Assembly: GCF_017876675.1 (NCBI RefSeq)
Contig: NZ_JAGIOI010000001.1
Span: 1,922,001 to 1,986,000 of the forward strand
DNA: 64,000 bases
DNA from: Arthrobacter stackebrandtii
Lineage (GTDB): Bacteria; Actinomycetota; Actinomycetes; Actinomycetales; Micrococcaceae
Direction: 5' to 3'
Shown: positions 51,285 to 60,712 of the stretch, piece after piece
Layout: the number at the start of each line of letters is the position of its first letter
How positions within the stretch are numbered: the stretch's first letter is position 1
Translations under genes and position numbers: made by a program
The notes under the pieces: generated by a model
Seen by the model: only the letters and a program-made list of their open reading frames with translations
What the model was told of the DNA's origin: nothing
Databases searched by the model: none

Positions 51285-52304
51285 CTACTTTCCGAGGTAG
51301 AGAATGTCGGAGGTGCCGCGTTCCTGGTCTCTGCCCAGCGGCTTGTTGACGAGGTGCCCGTTGAAGTACATGGTGGAGGAGCCGCCACCGTCGATGTTGT
51401 AGGCGGTGACGGCGCCCAAATCCAGCATGATCTGGGCCAGCTCCGTCATGGTGACCCCCGTGCTGTAGCCGGGCGCACGCCCGTCCACAACCACAAACAC
51501 CAGGTGGTTGGGACCCAGGACGCCCACGGCGGTGCGCGGCTGCAGCCCCTGGATGGAGTGGTTGCCAAAGTTGGTGTCCACCTCCACCTCGGCAATGCCG
51601 TCACGGATGCTGCCGCCTTCTATGAGGGAGGGGCCAAAGGAGAGCGTGTTCCACACCCCGGCCGCCACGAGAGCCTCGGCGTTGACGGCGGTTTCGTCAT
51701 ACACCTCAACTGTGCCGTCCCGGTGGAAGGCAAGCCCCTCACGGGCGCCCTTGTCCCGATAGGCGACGCCATTGCGAATCACGATCCCGGTGTCGCGAAA
51801 GCCGTAATAGTCGCCGTTGATGGCAAAGACGGCTCCATTTTCCTCAGCGATGGTGGAGGTGGTGGCGGTGATGTTTTCACCAAACTTGTTCTGCGCAAAC
51901 GCTGAGCGCAAAACGGTGGCATCTGTGAGCCTCAGATCGGCCGTGAAGTAGGCCAGGGCCGTGTTCCCGCTGCCGGAGGTCACCGCCTTGATGGCCAGCG
52001 TGCCCTGATCGGATGTGTAGCTGTTGGCACTTGCGACGGCGGTCGCACCGGTCCCAGCCCCGTCGCTGGCCCCCGAGAGTGAGCCTGTGTCTGCGGCCCG
52101 GCTGGATTCGTACGCGGAGACGTCGTCAATTTCCACATGCGGGACCACGAAGCGCTCCAGCGCCCAGGTGGCGGCACCGCCGGCGGACAGCAACAGGCCC
52201 AGGGCCCCGCCGAGTACCACCCGGCGGCTGGGCCCGCTCCGTGGTGTGGCCGGGGATTCCTGGGGTCGGGTGGCAGGGGGAGCGGGAGGGGGAGAAGTAG
52301 TCAT
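51285..52304 (-). CDS. Phosphodiester glycosidase family exported protein (NAGPA domain)
   Basis: A 339-residue protein with an N-terminal membrane anchor (about residues 25-50) and a C-terminal phosphodiester glycosidase domain (about 130-335). Characteristic sequences are FAINGDYYGFRDTGIVIRNG, RTAVGVLGPNHLVFVVVDGR and YNIDGGGSSTMYFNG. Related enzymes remove sugars from phosphodiester-linked glycans at the cell surface. It lies between the GT2-GtrA gene and the histidine kinase gene, so it may process the same surface polymer. Confidence 0.88.
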   Translation of the reverse strand: MTTSPPPAPPATRPQESPATPRSGPSRRVVLGGALGLLLSAGGAATWALERFVVPHVEIDDVSAYESSRAADTGSLSGASDGAGTGATAVASANSYTSDQGTLAIKAVTSGSGNTALAYFTADLRLTDATVLRSAFAQNKFGENITATTSTIAEENGAVFAINGDYYGFRDTGIVIRNGVAYRDKGAREGLAFHRDGTVEVYDETAVNAEALVAAGVWNTLSFGPSLIEGGSIRDGIAEVEVDTNFGNHSIQGLQPRTAVGVLGPNHLVFVVVDGRAPGYSTGVTMTELAQIMLDLGAVTAYNIDGGGSSTMYFNGHLVNKPLGRDQERGTSDILYLGK

Positions 52305-52370
52305 GCTTCTTTTTTATGCAGCCACCCTGTGCCGTTTGCAGGGCAATCTTGTGCTGAAGCTGTGACTGAC

Positions 52371-53903
52371 CTACACAGTGGGAAGATGCAGCGTGAAGCG
52401 TGTCCTGCCGGGGACGCTTGTCACAGTGACGGAGCCGCCGTTGGCCTGGGCCAGTGCCTCAACAATGGCCAGCCCCAGCCCGGAACTATTGCCGCTGCTG
52501 CTGGCCCGTGCAGGGTCCGCCCTGCTGAAGCGGGTGAAAATTTGCTCCAGGTACTCGTCGGGGATGCCCCCGCCGTCGTCTTCCACGGCCAGTTCTGCCA
52601 CCCCGTCCGCCGCGGTGAGGCTGACCCGGACATGGGTTCCGGCCGGGGTGTGCTTGGCGGCGTTGGAGAGCAAATTGATCAGAATCTGGCGCACCTCAGA
52701 CTCCACCGCGTGAACGCTCACCGGCTCCTCGGGCAGTTGCAGGGACCATCGGTGATCCAGGGAGGCGACCTTGCTGTCCTGGGTGGTTTCCATCAAAAGG
52801 TCCGTCAGGTCTGTGTCCGCAGCCTCCCCGCGCTGGCCCTCATCGAGCCGGGCCAGCAGCAGCAGATCTTCCACCAGGGCGGACATCCTCCGGGATTCGC
52901 TGTCCACCCTTCGCAGGGCGGAGGCGCCGGCCGGGGAGAGCCGCTCGCTCAGCAGCACCAGTTCGGTGTAGCCGCGGATGGAGGTCAGCGGGGTGCGCAG
53001 CTCGTGGCTGGCGTCGGCCACGAATTGGCGGACCTTGACCTCCCCGGCATGGCGGGCGGCGAAGGCCCTGGTCAGGTGGTCCAGCATGTTGTTGAATGCA
53101 ACGCCCACCTCGCCGACCTCAGTGCCGGGTTGGGAGGCCAATGGCGGGATGCGCACATGGATGGCGGCCTCGCCGGACTCCAGCGGCAGGGATGCCACGG
53201 TGGTGGCCACCGCGGACAGCTCGTCCAGCGGGCGCAGGGAACGTCGGACAATGATGGTGCCCGCCAGGCCAATGATGCCCAGCCCCGCCACTGAAACCGT
53301 GGTGGTGACCAGGTTCAAGGAACGCAGGATCGAGTCGCGCTCCGTGGTGGACAGCCCTGCCACCAGCATCCCGTCCTGCACAGTCCTGGTGGTGTAGGCG
53401 GCGAGCCTGTAATGGCCGCTGGAGAGCGTGAGATCGGTGGGTTCGCCGTTCGGGTCCAGGCCCTGGACAAGCAGCAGGTCCGCGGCGGTCAGGGGAAGGG
53501 TGGAGCCGTCGTTTTGCACCACGGCCGAAGACGCATCCGCGCCATCGGCGAAGAGCGCCACAATGGTGCCGGGGCGTTGGCCGCGGGTGTCGAGCGGGTT
53601 GGGCCCGCCGCTGTCGATGGTGGTTGAAACAGAGGGGGACGGCAGCCCGGTGCTGCTGCCCGGGGGCGGGCCCTTGGGGCCGAAGGAACGCATGGCCGCC
53701 TCATGCAGGCCCGAGTCGATCTGCGCCGTGAGGTAGCTGTTCATGGCCAGATGGCTTACCACGCCCACGCTGGCGCAAATGGCGGCCAGCAGTGCCAGCA
53801 TGGCCAGAATCAACTTGGTGCGCAGCCGGTGGGACCTGTGCGGTCGCTTGGCCCGGGTTGAGGGAGTGCCTGGTGTGGGGGCCGATACCGGGGCGGCGGT
53901 CAT
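52371..53903 (-). CDS. HAMP-domain sensor histidine kinase
   Basis: A 510-residue kinase. ATG 53903 overlaps the response regulator stop (ATGA); upstream in-frame codons fall inside that gene. It has a membrane helix (about 30-50), an extracytoplasmic sensor region (about 55-205), a second helix (about 208-230), HAMP, the H-box DASHELRTPLTSIRGYTEL, N-box NLLSNAAKHTPAG, G1 VEDDGGGIPDEYLEQIFTRF and G2 SGLGLAIVEAL. It senses an external cue and phosphorylates the partner regulator. The paired location suggests control of the adjacent envelope genes. Confidence 0.93.
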   Translation of the reverse strand: MTAAPVSAPTPGTPSTRAKRPHRSHRLRTKLILAMLALLAAICASVGVVSHLAMNSYLTAQIDSGLHEAAMRSFGPKGPPPGSSTGLPSPSVSTTIDSGGPNPLDTRGQRPGTIVALFADGADASSAVVQNDGSTLPLTAADLLLVQGLDPNGEPTDLTLSSGHYRLAAYTTRTVQDGMLVAGLSTTERDSILRSLNLVTTTVSVAGLGIIGLAGTIIVRRSLRPLDELSAVATTVASLPLESGEAAIHVRIPPLASQPGTEVGEVGVAFNNMLDHLTRAFAARHAGEVKVRQFVADASHELRTPLTSIRGYTELVLLSERLSPAGASALRRVDSESRRMSALVEDLLLLARLDEGQRGEAADTDLTDLLMETTQDSKVASLDHRWSLQLPEEPVSVHAVESEVRQILINLLSNAAKHTPAGTHVRVSLTAADGVAELAVEDDGGGIPDEYLEQIFTRFSRADPARASSSGNSSGLGLAIVEALAQANGGSVTVTSVPGRTRFTLHLPTV

Positions 53904-54646
53904 GCAACGGCCGGCTTGAGCACGTACCCCACGCCGCGGACGGTGTGAATCATGGGTTCGCGTCCGACGTCGATCTTCTTGCGCAGGTAGGAGACATACA
54001 GCTCCACAATGTTCGCCTGCCCGCCAAAGTCGTAATTCCACACTTGGTCCAGAATCTGGGCCTTGCTGACCACCCTGCGGGCATTCTCCATGAGATAGCG
54101 CAATAGCTCCCACTGGGTGGCTGTCAGCTCAATGTCCGTCCCGCCCCGGGTGACTTCGCGGGTGTCCTGGTTGAGCACCAAATCACCCACCACCAGCTCG
54201 GCATTGTCCGACGCCGCAACACCAGAACGCTGGACGAGCCGGTGCAGGCGCAGCATCAATTCCTCCATGCTGAAAGGCTTTGTGACGTAGTCATCCCCGC
54301 CGGCGGCCAGGCCCGTGATCCGGTCCTGAACGGCGTCGCGGGCGGTCAAAAACAGTGCAGGCACCTCCGGATACAGTTCACGAATCCGTCCCAGCGCCGC
54401 AATCCCGTCCATGCCCGGCATCATGACATCGAGCACCAACACGTCGGGGCGAAAGGAGCGAGCGGTGCGCACGGCCTCGTCGCCGCCGGCCGCCGTGGCC
54501 ACCTCCCAATTGGCCATGCGCAGGCCCATGCTGATCAGCTCTGTCAAGGACGCCTCATCATCAACCACCAGGGCGCGGATGGGGGTGCCGTCCGGGTGGA
54601 ACAGCGGGGGGAGGTCGGTGAAGGAATTCCGCGGCGGCTGGCTCAT
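53900..54646 (-). CDS. OmpR-family response regulator
   Basis: A 248-residue regulator. The receiver domain (about residues 25-140) has VVDDEAS, phosphoacceptor Asp in VLVLDVMMPGMDG and the Lys in VTKPFSMEEL. The C-terminal winged helix (about 150-245) has TATQWELLRYLMENARRVV and VELYVSYLRKKID. ATG 54646 was preferred to the start six codons upstream because a GAAGAGAG element precedes it. It overlaps the kinase gene by 4 nt and is the first gene of the minus-strand run, so it may autoregulate and drive the envelope genes. Confidence 0.94.
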   Translation of the reverse strand: MSQPPRNSFTDLPPLFHPDGTPIRALVVDDEASLTELISMGLRMANWEVATAAGGDEAVRTARSFRPDVLVLDVMMPGMDGIAALGRIRELYPEVPALFLTARDAVQDRITGLAAGGDDYVTKPFSMEELMLRLHRLVQRSGVAASDNAELVVGDLVLNQDTREVTRGGTDIELTATQWELLRYLMENARRVVSKAQILDQVWNYDFGGQANIVELYVSYLRKKIDVGREPMIHTVRGVGYVLKPAVA

Positions 54647-54849
54647 TGGCGTCTCTCTTCTCAAGTCAGGGCGGGGTGGCCCGGATCTGCTGCTTCCACC
54701 CTAGTGGCGCACGGACCCGGGCGGCAGCGATGGGCAGTGGCTGTGACTCCAGTGTGTCCGCCGTTGCCATGCCGGGGCCAGATCCTGGCTGTGCGCCAGC
54801 TGTGAAGGGTCTGCTGCCCGCGGCGCCGGAATTGTGATCTGATGGAACC

Positions 54850-56010
54850 ATGAGCCCGCAGAAACGCCCCGCCGCCGCCCCAGCTCCGAAATCACTTGTC
54901 AATTGGGAGCTGGCCGCAAAAACAGCGGCCACCCTGGCGCCGGCCGGCCCGGACCTGAGCGGGTCGGAAATTTCCTCCGCCGTGGACAACCTTCGCCGCA
55001 TGGCGGAGAAGTCCGTGCCGCACGTGCATGAAATCAGCCAGCTGGAGGCCGCCCGGGATTTGCATGACTCCGAGGTGCTCGTCGTGGACCGCGCGTCGTG
55101 GGCCCGGGCCAACACACAAAGCTTTTCCGTCATGATGGACCCGGTGCTGCGCGCCCTGGCTGCCAAGGCCGCCGAAACCGCCGAGAAGTCCCCGGGCGGT
55201 TCGGCCGCGACAGTCAGCGCCACCGTCACGGGCGCCCAGCTGGGGGGTGCGCTGGCATTCCTCTCCAGCAAGGTGCTGGGCCAGTACGACCCCTTTGCCG
55301 CACTGGCGCCCAGGGCCTCCGCCAGGGCGCAGGCGTCCGGCGGGCGCCTGCTGCTGGTGGCCCCGAACATCATCACGGTGGAGCGCGAACTCAAGGTGGA
55401 CCCCTCCGACTTCCGCCTCTGGGTCTGCCTGCACGAGCAAACCCACCGCGTGCAGTTTGCCGCGGCCCCGTGGCTGCGCCACCACATGCTCGGCGAGATT
55501 GAAAAGCTGGGCACGCTGCTGGTGGGAGACTCCGAGAACTTCGGCGAACGCCTGCTGCAGTCCGCCAGGGAACTTGGCACCAAGCGGAGCAAGCCGGCGG
55601 AGCCAGGCGCAGCCGCGGAGCAGGGGCGCGGCAGCGTCCTGGACCTGCTGCAAAATCCGGAGCAGAAGGCCTCACTGTCCCACCTGACCGCCGTCATGAG
55701 CCTGCTCGAAGGCCACGCCAACGTGGTCATGGACGGGGTCGACCAGCGGATCGTCCCCACCGTGCGCACCATTCGCCAGCGCTTCAACAACCGGGGCAGG
55801 GAGCGCGGCATGATTGAGAAATTCATCCGCAATCTCATGGGCCTGGACGCGAAAATGCGCCAGTACAGCGACGGTGCCAAGTTCGTCCGCCAGGTGGTGG
55901 ACATCGCCGGCATGGACGGCTTCAACAATGTCTGGACCCGGGCCGAGAACCTGCCCACCGAGCCGGAAATCCATGACGCGCGCCTCTGGGTTGAGCGGAT
56001 GGGCCTCTAG
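54850..56010 (+). CDS. Zinc-dependent metalloprotease-like protein (DUF2342 family)
   Basis: A 386-residue actinobacterial protein. The zincin motif HEQTH (H195-H199) is followed by VQFAAAPWL, and the third ligand is probably Glu in MSLLEGHANVVMDGV. This is the DUF2342 family, sometimes annotated as coenzyme F420-associated, although no F420 genes are nearby. It has no signal peptide, so it acts in the cytoplasm. Its stop codon is immediately followed by the ATG of tilS, an arrangement typical for actinobacteria. The substrate is not known. Confidence 0.85.
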   Translation: MSPQKRPAAAPAPKSLVNWELAAKTAATLAPAGPDLSGSEISSAVDNLRRMAEKSVPHVHEISQLEAARDLHDSEVLVVDRASWARANTQSFSVMMDPVLRALAAKAAETAEKSPGGSAATVSATVTGAQLGGALAFLSSKVLGQYDPFAALAPRASARAQASGGRLLLVAPNIITVERELKVDPSDFRLWVCLHEQTHRVQFAAAPWLRHHMLGEIEKLGTLLVGDSENFGERLLQSARELGTKRSKPAEPGAAAEQGRGSVLDLLQNPEQKASLSHLTAVMSLLEGHANVVMDGVDQRIVPTVRTIRQRFNNRGRERGMIEKFIRNLMGLDAKMRQYSDGAKFVRQVVDIAGMDGFNNVWTRAENLPTEPEIHDARLWVERMGL

Positions 56011-57126
56011 ATGGCGCCGGACAGCCGCCCCGTGCGCCGCCGCCTCGACCCCACCGTGGGCAAGGCCCGCGCCATGGTCGGGGCCCTCCTCGGCCTGAAA
56101 ACGACCGGGAAAAACCGCGTGGTGGAAAACCCCCCGCTCATCCTGGTGGGCTGCAGCGGCGGCCCCGACTCCCTCGCCCTGGCCGCCGTGTGCGCGTTTT
56201 TCGCCCGGCGCGGCGAGGTGCGGGTGGGCGCCGTCGTGGTGGACCACCAGATGCAGGACGGCAGTGCAGAGGTGGCCCGCAACACGGCCGCCCAGTTGCG
56301 GGAGCTGGGACTGGACCCGGTCCTGGTCCGCACGGTCGAGCTGGATTACGACGGCGTTGGCCCGGAAGCTGCGGCCCGCGCCGCCCGCTTCGGGGCACTT
56401 GAGGCGGCCGCGCTCGAGGTGGGCGCCAGCAACGTCCTGCTGGGCCACACCCTCGACGACCAGGCCGAATCGGTTCTGCTGGGGCTGGCCCGCGGCTCGG
56501 GAACCCGCTCCCTGGCCGGCATGCGCGAACGCCGCGGAATCTACCTGCGCCCGTTCCTGGGCCTGCGCCGGGAGGAAACCCTGGAGATTTGCGACGCACT
56601 GGAGCTTCAGCCGTGGCACGACCCCGCCAACCAGGACCCCGCCTACCTGCGGGTCCGGGTGCGCCACGGGGTCATCCCGTTCCTGCAGGATGAACTGGGC
56701 CCGGGCATCGCCGAATCCCTGGCACGCTCGGCCGGAATCCTGGGCCGGGACGCGGACTTCCTGGACGAACTGGCCGCCGCGGAATACGGCAAACTGGCCG
56801 AACGCGGCGGTGCCGCCGGCGCGGCGGGTGCCGAAAACACGGGCGAAAAAGGTGACCTTGGCCAAATTTGGCTCCCGGAAGCGGCGCTTCGGGGACTGGC
56901 CCCGGCCCTGAGGATGAGGGTGTTGGCGCTGGCCGCCGTCGAACTTGGCGGGGTGCAGCCAAGCCTTGAACGGCTGGCTGCAGCGGAGAAACTGCTGGCC
57001 CGGGAGGGCTCGGCCGGACCGGTGCAACTGGCGGGCAAGGTCGCGGTCTACCGCCAATCCCGGAACCAGGCAGGTCCCCACGAGGGGCCCGGCTATGGGA
57101 AGCTTGTCCTTAGACGCAACACATAA
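56011..57126 (+). CDS. tilS: tRNA(Ile)-lysidine synthetase
   Basis: A 371-residue PP-loop enzyme. The ATP-binding motif is SGGPDS (49-54, after VGCSGG). LLGHTLDDQAESVLLGLARGSGTRSLAGM and the FLGLRREETLEICDALEL region complete the N-type ATP pyrophosphatase fold. It makes lysidine at C34 of tRNA-Ile, which allows AUA decoding. The start directly abuts the stop of the metalloprotease gene. The C-terminal TilS domain is shorter than in Proteobacteria, as usual in this phylum. Confidence 0.94.
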   Translation: MAPDSRPVRRRLDPTVGKARAMVGALLGLKTTGKNRVVENPPLILVGCSGGPDSLALAAVCAFFARRGEVRVGAVVVDHQMQDGSAEVARNTAAQLRELGLDPVLVRTVELDYDGVGPEAAARAARFGALEAAALEVGASNVLLGHTLDDQAESVLLGLARGSGTRSLAGMRERRGIYLRPFLGLRREETLEICDALELQPWHDPANQDPAYLRVRVRHGVIPFLQDELGPGIAESLARSAGILGRDADFLDELAAAEYGKLAERGGAAGAAGAENTGEKGDLGQIWLPEAALRGLAPALRMRVLALAAVELGGVQPSLERLAAAEKLLAREGSAGPVQLAGKVAVYRQSRNQAGPHEGPGYGKLVLRRNT

Positions 57127-57168
57127 GCGCCAAAAAAGTACTACAACCTTCACAACCAGGAGCCATGG

Positions 57169-57720
57169 GTGGATTCACAAGACGTCGCAGCCGACCTGAA
57201 GCATGTTCTGTACACCAAGGAGCAAATCCAAACACGCGTCGCCGAACTGGCTGCGCAGATTGATGCCGACTACCAGGGCCGCGATGTCCTGCTGGTGGGT
57301 GTCCTCAAGGGCGCCGTCATGGTCATGGCCGACCTGTCCCGGGCACTCCACAGCCACGTAACCATGGACTGGATGGCTGTCTCCTCCTACGGCTCGGGCA
57401 CCCAGTCCTCCGGCGTTGTCCGGATCCTGAAGGACCTCGAGACCGACCTCATGGGCAAGCACGTGCTCATCGTTGAGGACATCATCGACTCCGGCCTGAC
57501 CCTGTCCTGGCTGCGCGCGAACCTCATGTCCCGCGGTCCGGCATCGGTGGAAATCTGCACGCTGCTGCGCAAGCCCGCCGCCGCCAAGGTTGAGATTGAC
57601 GTGAAGTACGTCGGCTACGAGATCCCCAACGAATTTGTTGTGGGCTACGGCCTGGACTTCGCCGAGAAGTACCGCAACCTCGACTTCATCGGCACCCTGT
57701 CCCCGCACGTTTACGAGTAA
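57169..57720 (+). CDS. hpt: Hypoxanthine phosphoribosyltransferase
   Basis: A 183-residue purine salvage enzyme that makes IMP or GMP from hypoxanthine or guanine and PRPP. The PRPP-binding loop is [17 protein letters not shown]. Substrate-side features are [16 protein letters not shown] and [19 protein letters not shown] 57169 (AGGAG 6 nt upstream) is the start; the ATG four bases earlier is in another frame. It is followed by a very strong terminator and then ftsH. Confidence 0.95.
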   Translation: MDSQDVAADLKHVLYTKEQIQTRVAELAAQIDADYQGRDVLLVGVLKGAVMVMADLSRALHSHVTMDWMAVSSYGSGTQSSGVVRILKDLETDLMGKHVLIVEDIIDSGLTLSWLRANLMSRGPASVEICTLLRKPAAAKVEIDVKYVGYEIPNEFVVGYGLDFAEKYRNLDFIGTLSPHVYE

Positions 57721-57740
57721 ACGGCGCTCAGGCGTTTTCG

Positions 57741-57804
57741 GACGGCGTTTGCGGGTTCGGACACAGGCATGCCGGTGTCCGAACCCGCAAACGCCGTCTT
57801 TTTT
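57741..57804 (+). terminator. Strong intrinsic terminator after hpt (24-bp perfect stem, T6)
   Basis: Arms 57741-57764 and 57775-57798 are perfectly complementary over 24 bp around a 10-nt loop, and six T residues follow (57799-57804). It ends the tilS-hpt transcript, so ftsH must have its own promoter in the 160 bp that follow. Confidence 0.85.
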
Positions 57805-57965
57805 GCCCGCACAGGGCAATTCGTTATGCCCTCAGGGAACTAATGGCCCCTGCTGTACGTGTACTAAGGCGAACGGTGTAAAGCTAGTACTTGGGGACGT
57901 GGCGGACGCGTCCGGGACGAGCACGAATTGGTTGAGCGGGAGGGACGAGGCCTGGCCTCGAACAC

Positions 57966-60038
57966 ATGAAAGTTAAGAAACTCTTCAAGGGTCCATTTGT
58001 CTGGATCGTTGTGGTGGTGGTGCTCATTGGTGCTGCGCTCTTCACCCTGACGGGCACCGGGCAGACCCGCATCGGCACTTCCGAGGCCCTGGGCCTGCTC
58101 CAGAACGACAAGGCCGTCTCGGTCAAGGTCTTCGGCTCCGAAGGCCGCGTGGACATGGTCCTCAAGGACGACTACACCACGGCCGACGGCGTGAAGGCCG
58201 GCAAGAACGTCCAGTTCTACTACGGCGCCTACCGTGCAACCACACTGCCGGAAATCATCGACAACGCACAGTTGAAGTCCTTCGACGACCAGCCGGCCAC
58301 CAACAACTTCTGGTCCAGCATGCTCTCGCTGCTGATCCCGTTTGTCCTGATCGGGCTGATCTTCTGGTTCCTGTTCTCCCGCATGCAGGGCGGCGGCTCC
58401 AAGGTCATGCAGTTCGGCAAGTCCAAGGCCAAGCTGCTCACCAAGGACCACCCGCAGGTCACCTTCAGCGACGTGGCAGGTGCCGACGAGGCCGTGGAGG
58501 AGCTCCACGAGATCAAGGACTTCCTGCAGAGCCCGGACAAGTTCACGGCCGTGGGTGCCAAGATCCCCAAGGGCGTTCTGCTCTACGGCCCTCCCGGCAC
58601 CGGCAAGACCCTGCTGGCCCGCGCCGTCGCAGGCGAGGCCGGCGTGCCGTTCTACTCCATCTCCGGCTCCGACTTTGTTGAAATGTTCGTCGGCGTGGGC
58701 GCCTCCCGTGTCCGCGACCTGTTCGAGCAGGCCAAGGCCAACTCCCCGGCCATCATCTTCGTTGACGAGATCGACGCCGTGGGCCGCCACCGCGGCGCCG
58801 GAATCGGCGGAGGCAACGACGAGCGCGAGCAGACCCTCAACCAGCTGCTCGTGGAAATGGACGGCTTTGACGTCAAGACCAACGTCATCCTGATCGCCGC
58901 CACCAACCGGCCCGACGTCCTGGACCCGGCCCTGCTGCGCCCCGGCCGCTTCGACCGGCAGATCCCCGTCGAGGCCCCGGACCGCCTGGGCCGCGAACGG
59001 ATCCTGAAGGTGCACGCCAAGGGCAAGCCCATGGCGCCCGGCGTGGACCTGAACGCCGTCGCCAAGAAGACGCCCGGCTACACGGGTGCCGACCTCGCCA
59101 ACGTCCTGAACGAGGCCGCCCTGCTGACCGCCCGCTCCAACGCGCAGCTGATCGATGACCGCGCCCTGGACGAGTCCATCGACCGCGTCATGGCCGGCCC
59201 GCAGAAGCGCACCCGCGTCATGAAGGAACTCGAGCGCAAGATCACCGCGTACCACGAAGGCGGCCACGCCCTGGTTGCCGCGGCCATGCACAACACGGCC
59301 CCGGTCACCAAGATCACCATCCTGCCCCGCGGCCGCGCCCTGGGCTACACCATGGTGGTCCCCGAGGACGACAAGTACTCGATCACCCGCAACGAACTGC
59401 TGGATCAGATGGCGTACGCCATGGGCGGGCGCGTCGCCGAGGAAATCGTGTTCCACGACCCCTCCACCGGCGCCTCCAATGACATTGAAAAGGCAACGGC
59501 CACGGCCCGCGCCATGGTCACCCAGTACGGCATGAGCGAGCGCATCGGCGCCGTGAAGCTGGGCCAGGCAGCCGGCGAGCCCTTCCTGGGCGGCAGCGCC
59601 GGCCACGACCGCGACTACTCCGAAGCCGTCGCCTCCGTGGTGGATGAGGAAGTCCGCAAGCTCATCGACCAGGCCCATGACGACGCCTACGAGGCGCTCA
59701 TCATGAACCGCGACGTCCTGGACCGGCTGGCCCTGGAACTGCTGGAACGCGAGACCCTGAACCAGGCCGAGATTGCCGAGATCTTCACCGACCTTCGCAA
59801 GCCGGCCCAGCGCAAGGTGTGGCTGTCCAAGGACTCCCGCCCCGTCTCGGACCTGCCCCCCGTCGTCACGGAGAAGGAGCGCCTCGAGGCACAGGCCGCC
59901 GGCGCCCCGGACCCCTCCACCGTCTCACCCCAGGACCAGCTGGCCAACGCCAACCTGGACGGGGAGGTTGACGCCCCCGCCAGCAAGCCCGGCATCGACC
60001 TGGGCAAGGGCGACGCCCCGGAACTGCCCGGCCAGTAG
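57966..60038 (+). CDS. ftsH: ATP-dependent zinc metalloprotease FtsH
   Basis: A 690-residue membrane AAA+ protease. Two N-terminal helices (about 9-30 and 115-135) flank the extracytoplasmic domain. Walker A is GPPGTGKT (208-215), Walker B is [15 protein letters not shown] is [14 protein letters not shown], and the zinc site is HEGGH (430-434). The tail after about residue 615 is Pro/Ala-rich. It degrades unassembled or damaged membrane proteins. The leader contains a short hairpin (57946-57960) just before the ATG and no canonical Shine-Dalgarno nearby, so translation may be controlled there. Confidence 0.96.
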   Translation: MKVKKLFKGPFVWIVVVVVLIGAALFTLTGTGQTRIGTSEALGLLQNDKAVSVKVFGSEGRVDMVLKDDYTTADGVKAGKNVQFYYGAYRATTLPEIIDNAQLKSFDDQPATNNFWSSMLSLLIPFVLIGLIFWFLFSRMQGGGSKVMQFGKSKAKLLTKDHPQVTFSDVAGADEAVEELHEIKDFLQSPDKFTAVGAKIPKGVLLYGPPGTGKTLLARAVAGEAGVPFYSISGSDFVEMFVGVGASRVRDLFEQAKANSPAIIFVDEIDAVGRHRGAGIGGGNDEREQTLNQLLVEMDGFDVKTNVILIAATNRPDVLDPALLRPGRFDRQIPVEAPDRLGRERILKVHAKGKPMAPGVDLNAVAKKTPGYTGADLANVLNEAALLTARSNAQLIDDRALDESIDRVMAGPQKRTRVMKELERKITAYHEGGHALVAAAMHNTAPVTKITILPRGRALGYTMVVPEDDKYSITRNELLDQMAYAMGGRVAEEIVFHDPSTGASNDIEKATATARAMVTQYGMSERIGAVKLGQAAGEPFLGGSAGHDRDYSEAVASVVDEEVRKLIDQAHDDAYEALIMNRDVLDRLALELLERETLNQAEIAEIFTDLRKPAQRKVWLSKDSRPVSDLPPVVTEKERLEAQAAGAPDPSTVSPQDQLANANLDGEVDAPASKPGIDLGKGDAPELPGQ

Positions 60039-60062
60039 CGTCCCCGCGATAGGATCACTTCC

Positions 60063-60701
60063 GTGACTGATTACGACGACGAACCCGGCTTCGCGCCCGG
60101 CGGCACCCCTGGTGCCGCCGGGGCAGGCGACGGACACAAGGTGGACCTGCCCCGCATCGAGGCCGCCGTCCGTGAGATCCTGCTGGCCATCGGCGAGGAC
60201 CCGGAACGCAGCGGACTGCTGGACACGCCCAAGCGGGTGGCCAAGGCCTACGGCGAAGTCTTCGCAGGCCTGCACCAGGACCCGGCCGATGTTTTGGGCA
60301 CCACCTTTGACATCGCCCACGAGGAAATGGTGCTCGTCAAGGACATCCCGTTCTACTCCACCTGTGAACACCACCTTGTCCCGTTCCACGGCAGTGCGCA
60401 CGTGGGCTACATCCCGTCGTCGGACGGCCGGGTGACAGGGCTGAGCAAGCTGGCCCGCCTCGTGGACATTTTCGCCAAGCGCCCCCAGGTCCAGGAACGG
60501 CTCACCAGCCAGATCGCCGACGCGCTGATCGAACATCTCAAACCTCGCGGCGCCATTGTCGTTGTCGAGTGTGAACACATGTGCATGTCCATGCGTGGCG
60601 TGCGCAAGCCAGGGGCCAAGACAGTCACCAGTGCTGTCCGCGGCCTGCTTCACGAGCCCGCCACCCGGGCCGAAGCCATGAGCCTGATTCTCGGAAGGTA
60701 A
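60063..60701 (+). CDS. folE: GTP cyclohydrolase I
   Basis: A 212-residue type I enzyme that converts GTP to 7,8-dihydroneopterin triphosphate, the first folate step. Zinc and active-site motifs are [20 protein letters not shown] and [11 protein letters not shown]. The start is GTG 60063, 24 bp after ftsH. The N-terminal 20 residues are a Gly/Asp-rich extension. It opens the folate operon folE-folP-folB-folK. Confidence 0.96.
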   Translation: MTDYDDEPGFAPGGTPGAAGAGDGHKVDLPRIEAAVREILLAIGEDPERSGLLDTPKRVAKAYGEVFAGLHQDPADVLGTTFDIAHEEMVLVKDIPFYSTCEHHLVPFHGSAHVGYIPSSDGRVTGLSKLARLVDIFAKRPQVQERLTSQIADALIEHLKPRGAIVVVECEHMCMSMRGVRKPGAKTVTSAVRGLLHEPATRAEAMSLILGR

Positions 60702-60712
60702 CTAGATACACC

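Noticed and set aside
57864-59678. A 604-codon open frame on the minus strand opposite ftsH
   Set aside because: It mirrors ftsH codons in high-GC DNA, has a His/Gly/Val-rich composition with no fold, and no ribosome binding site.
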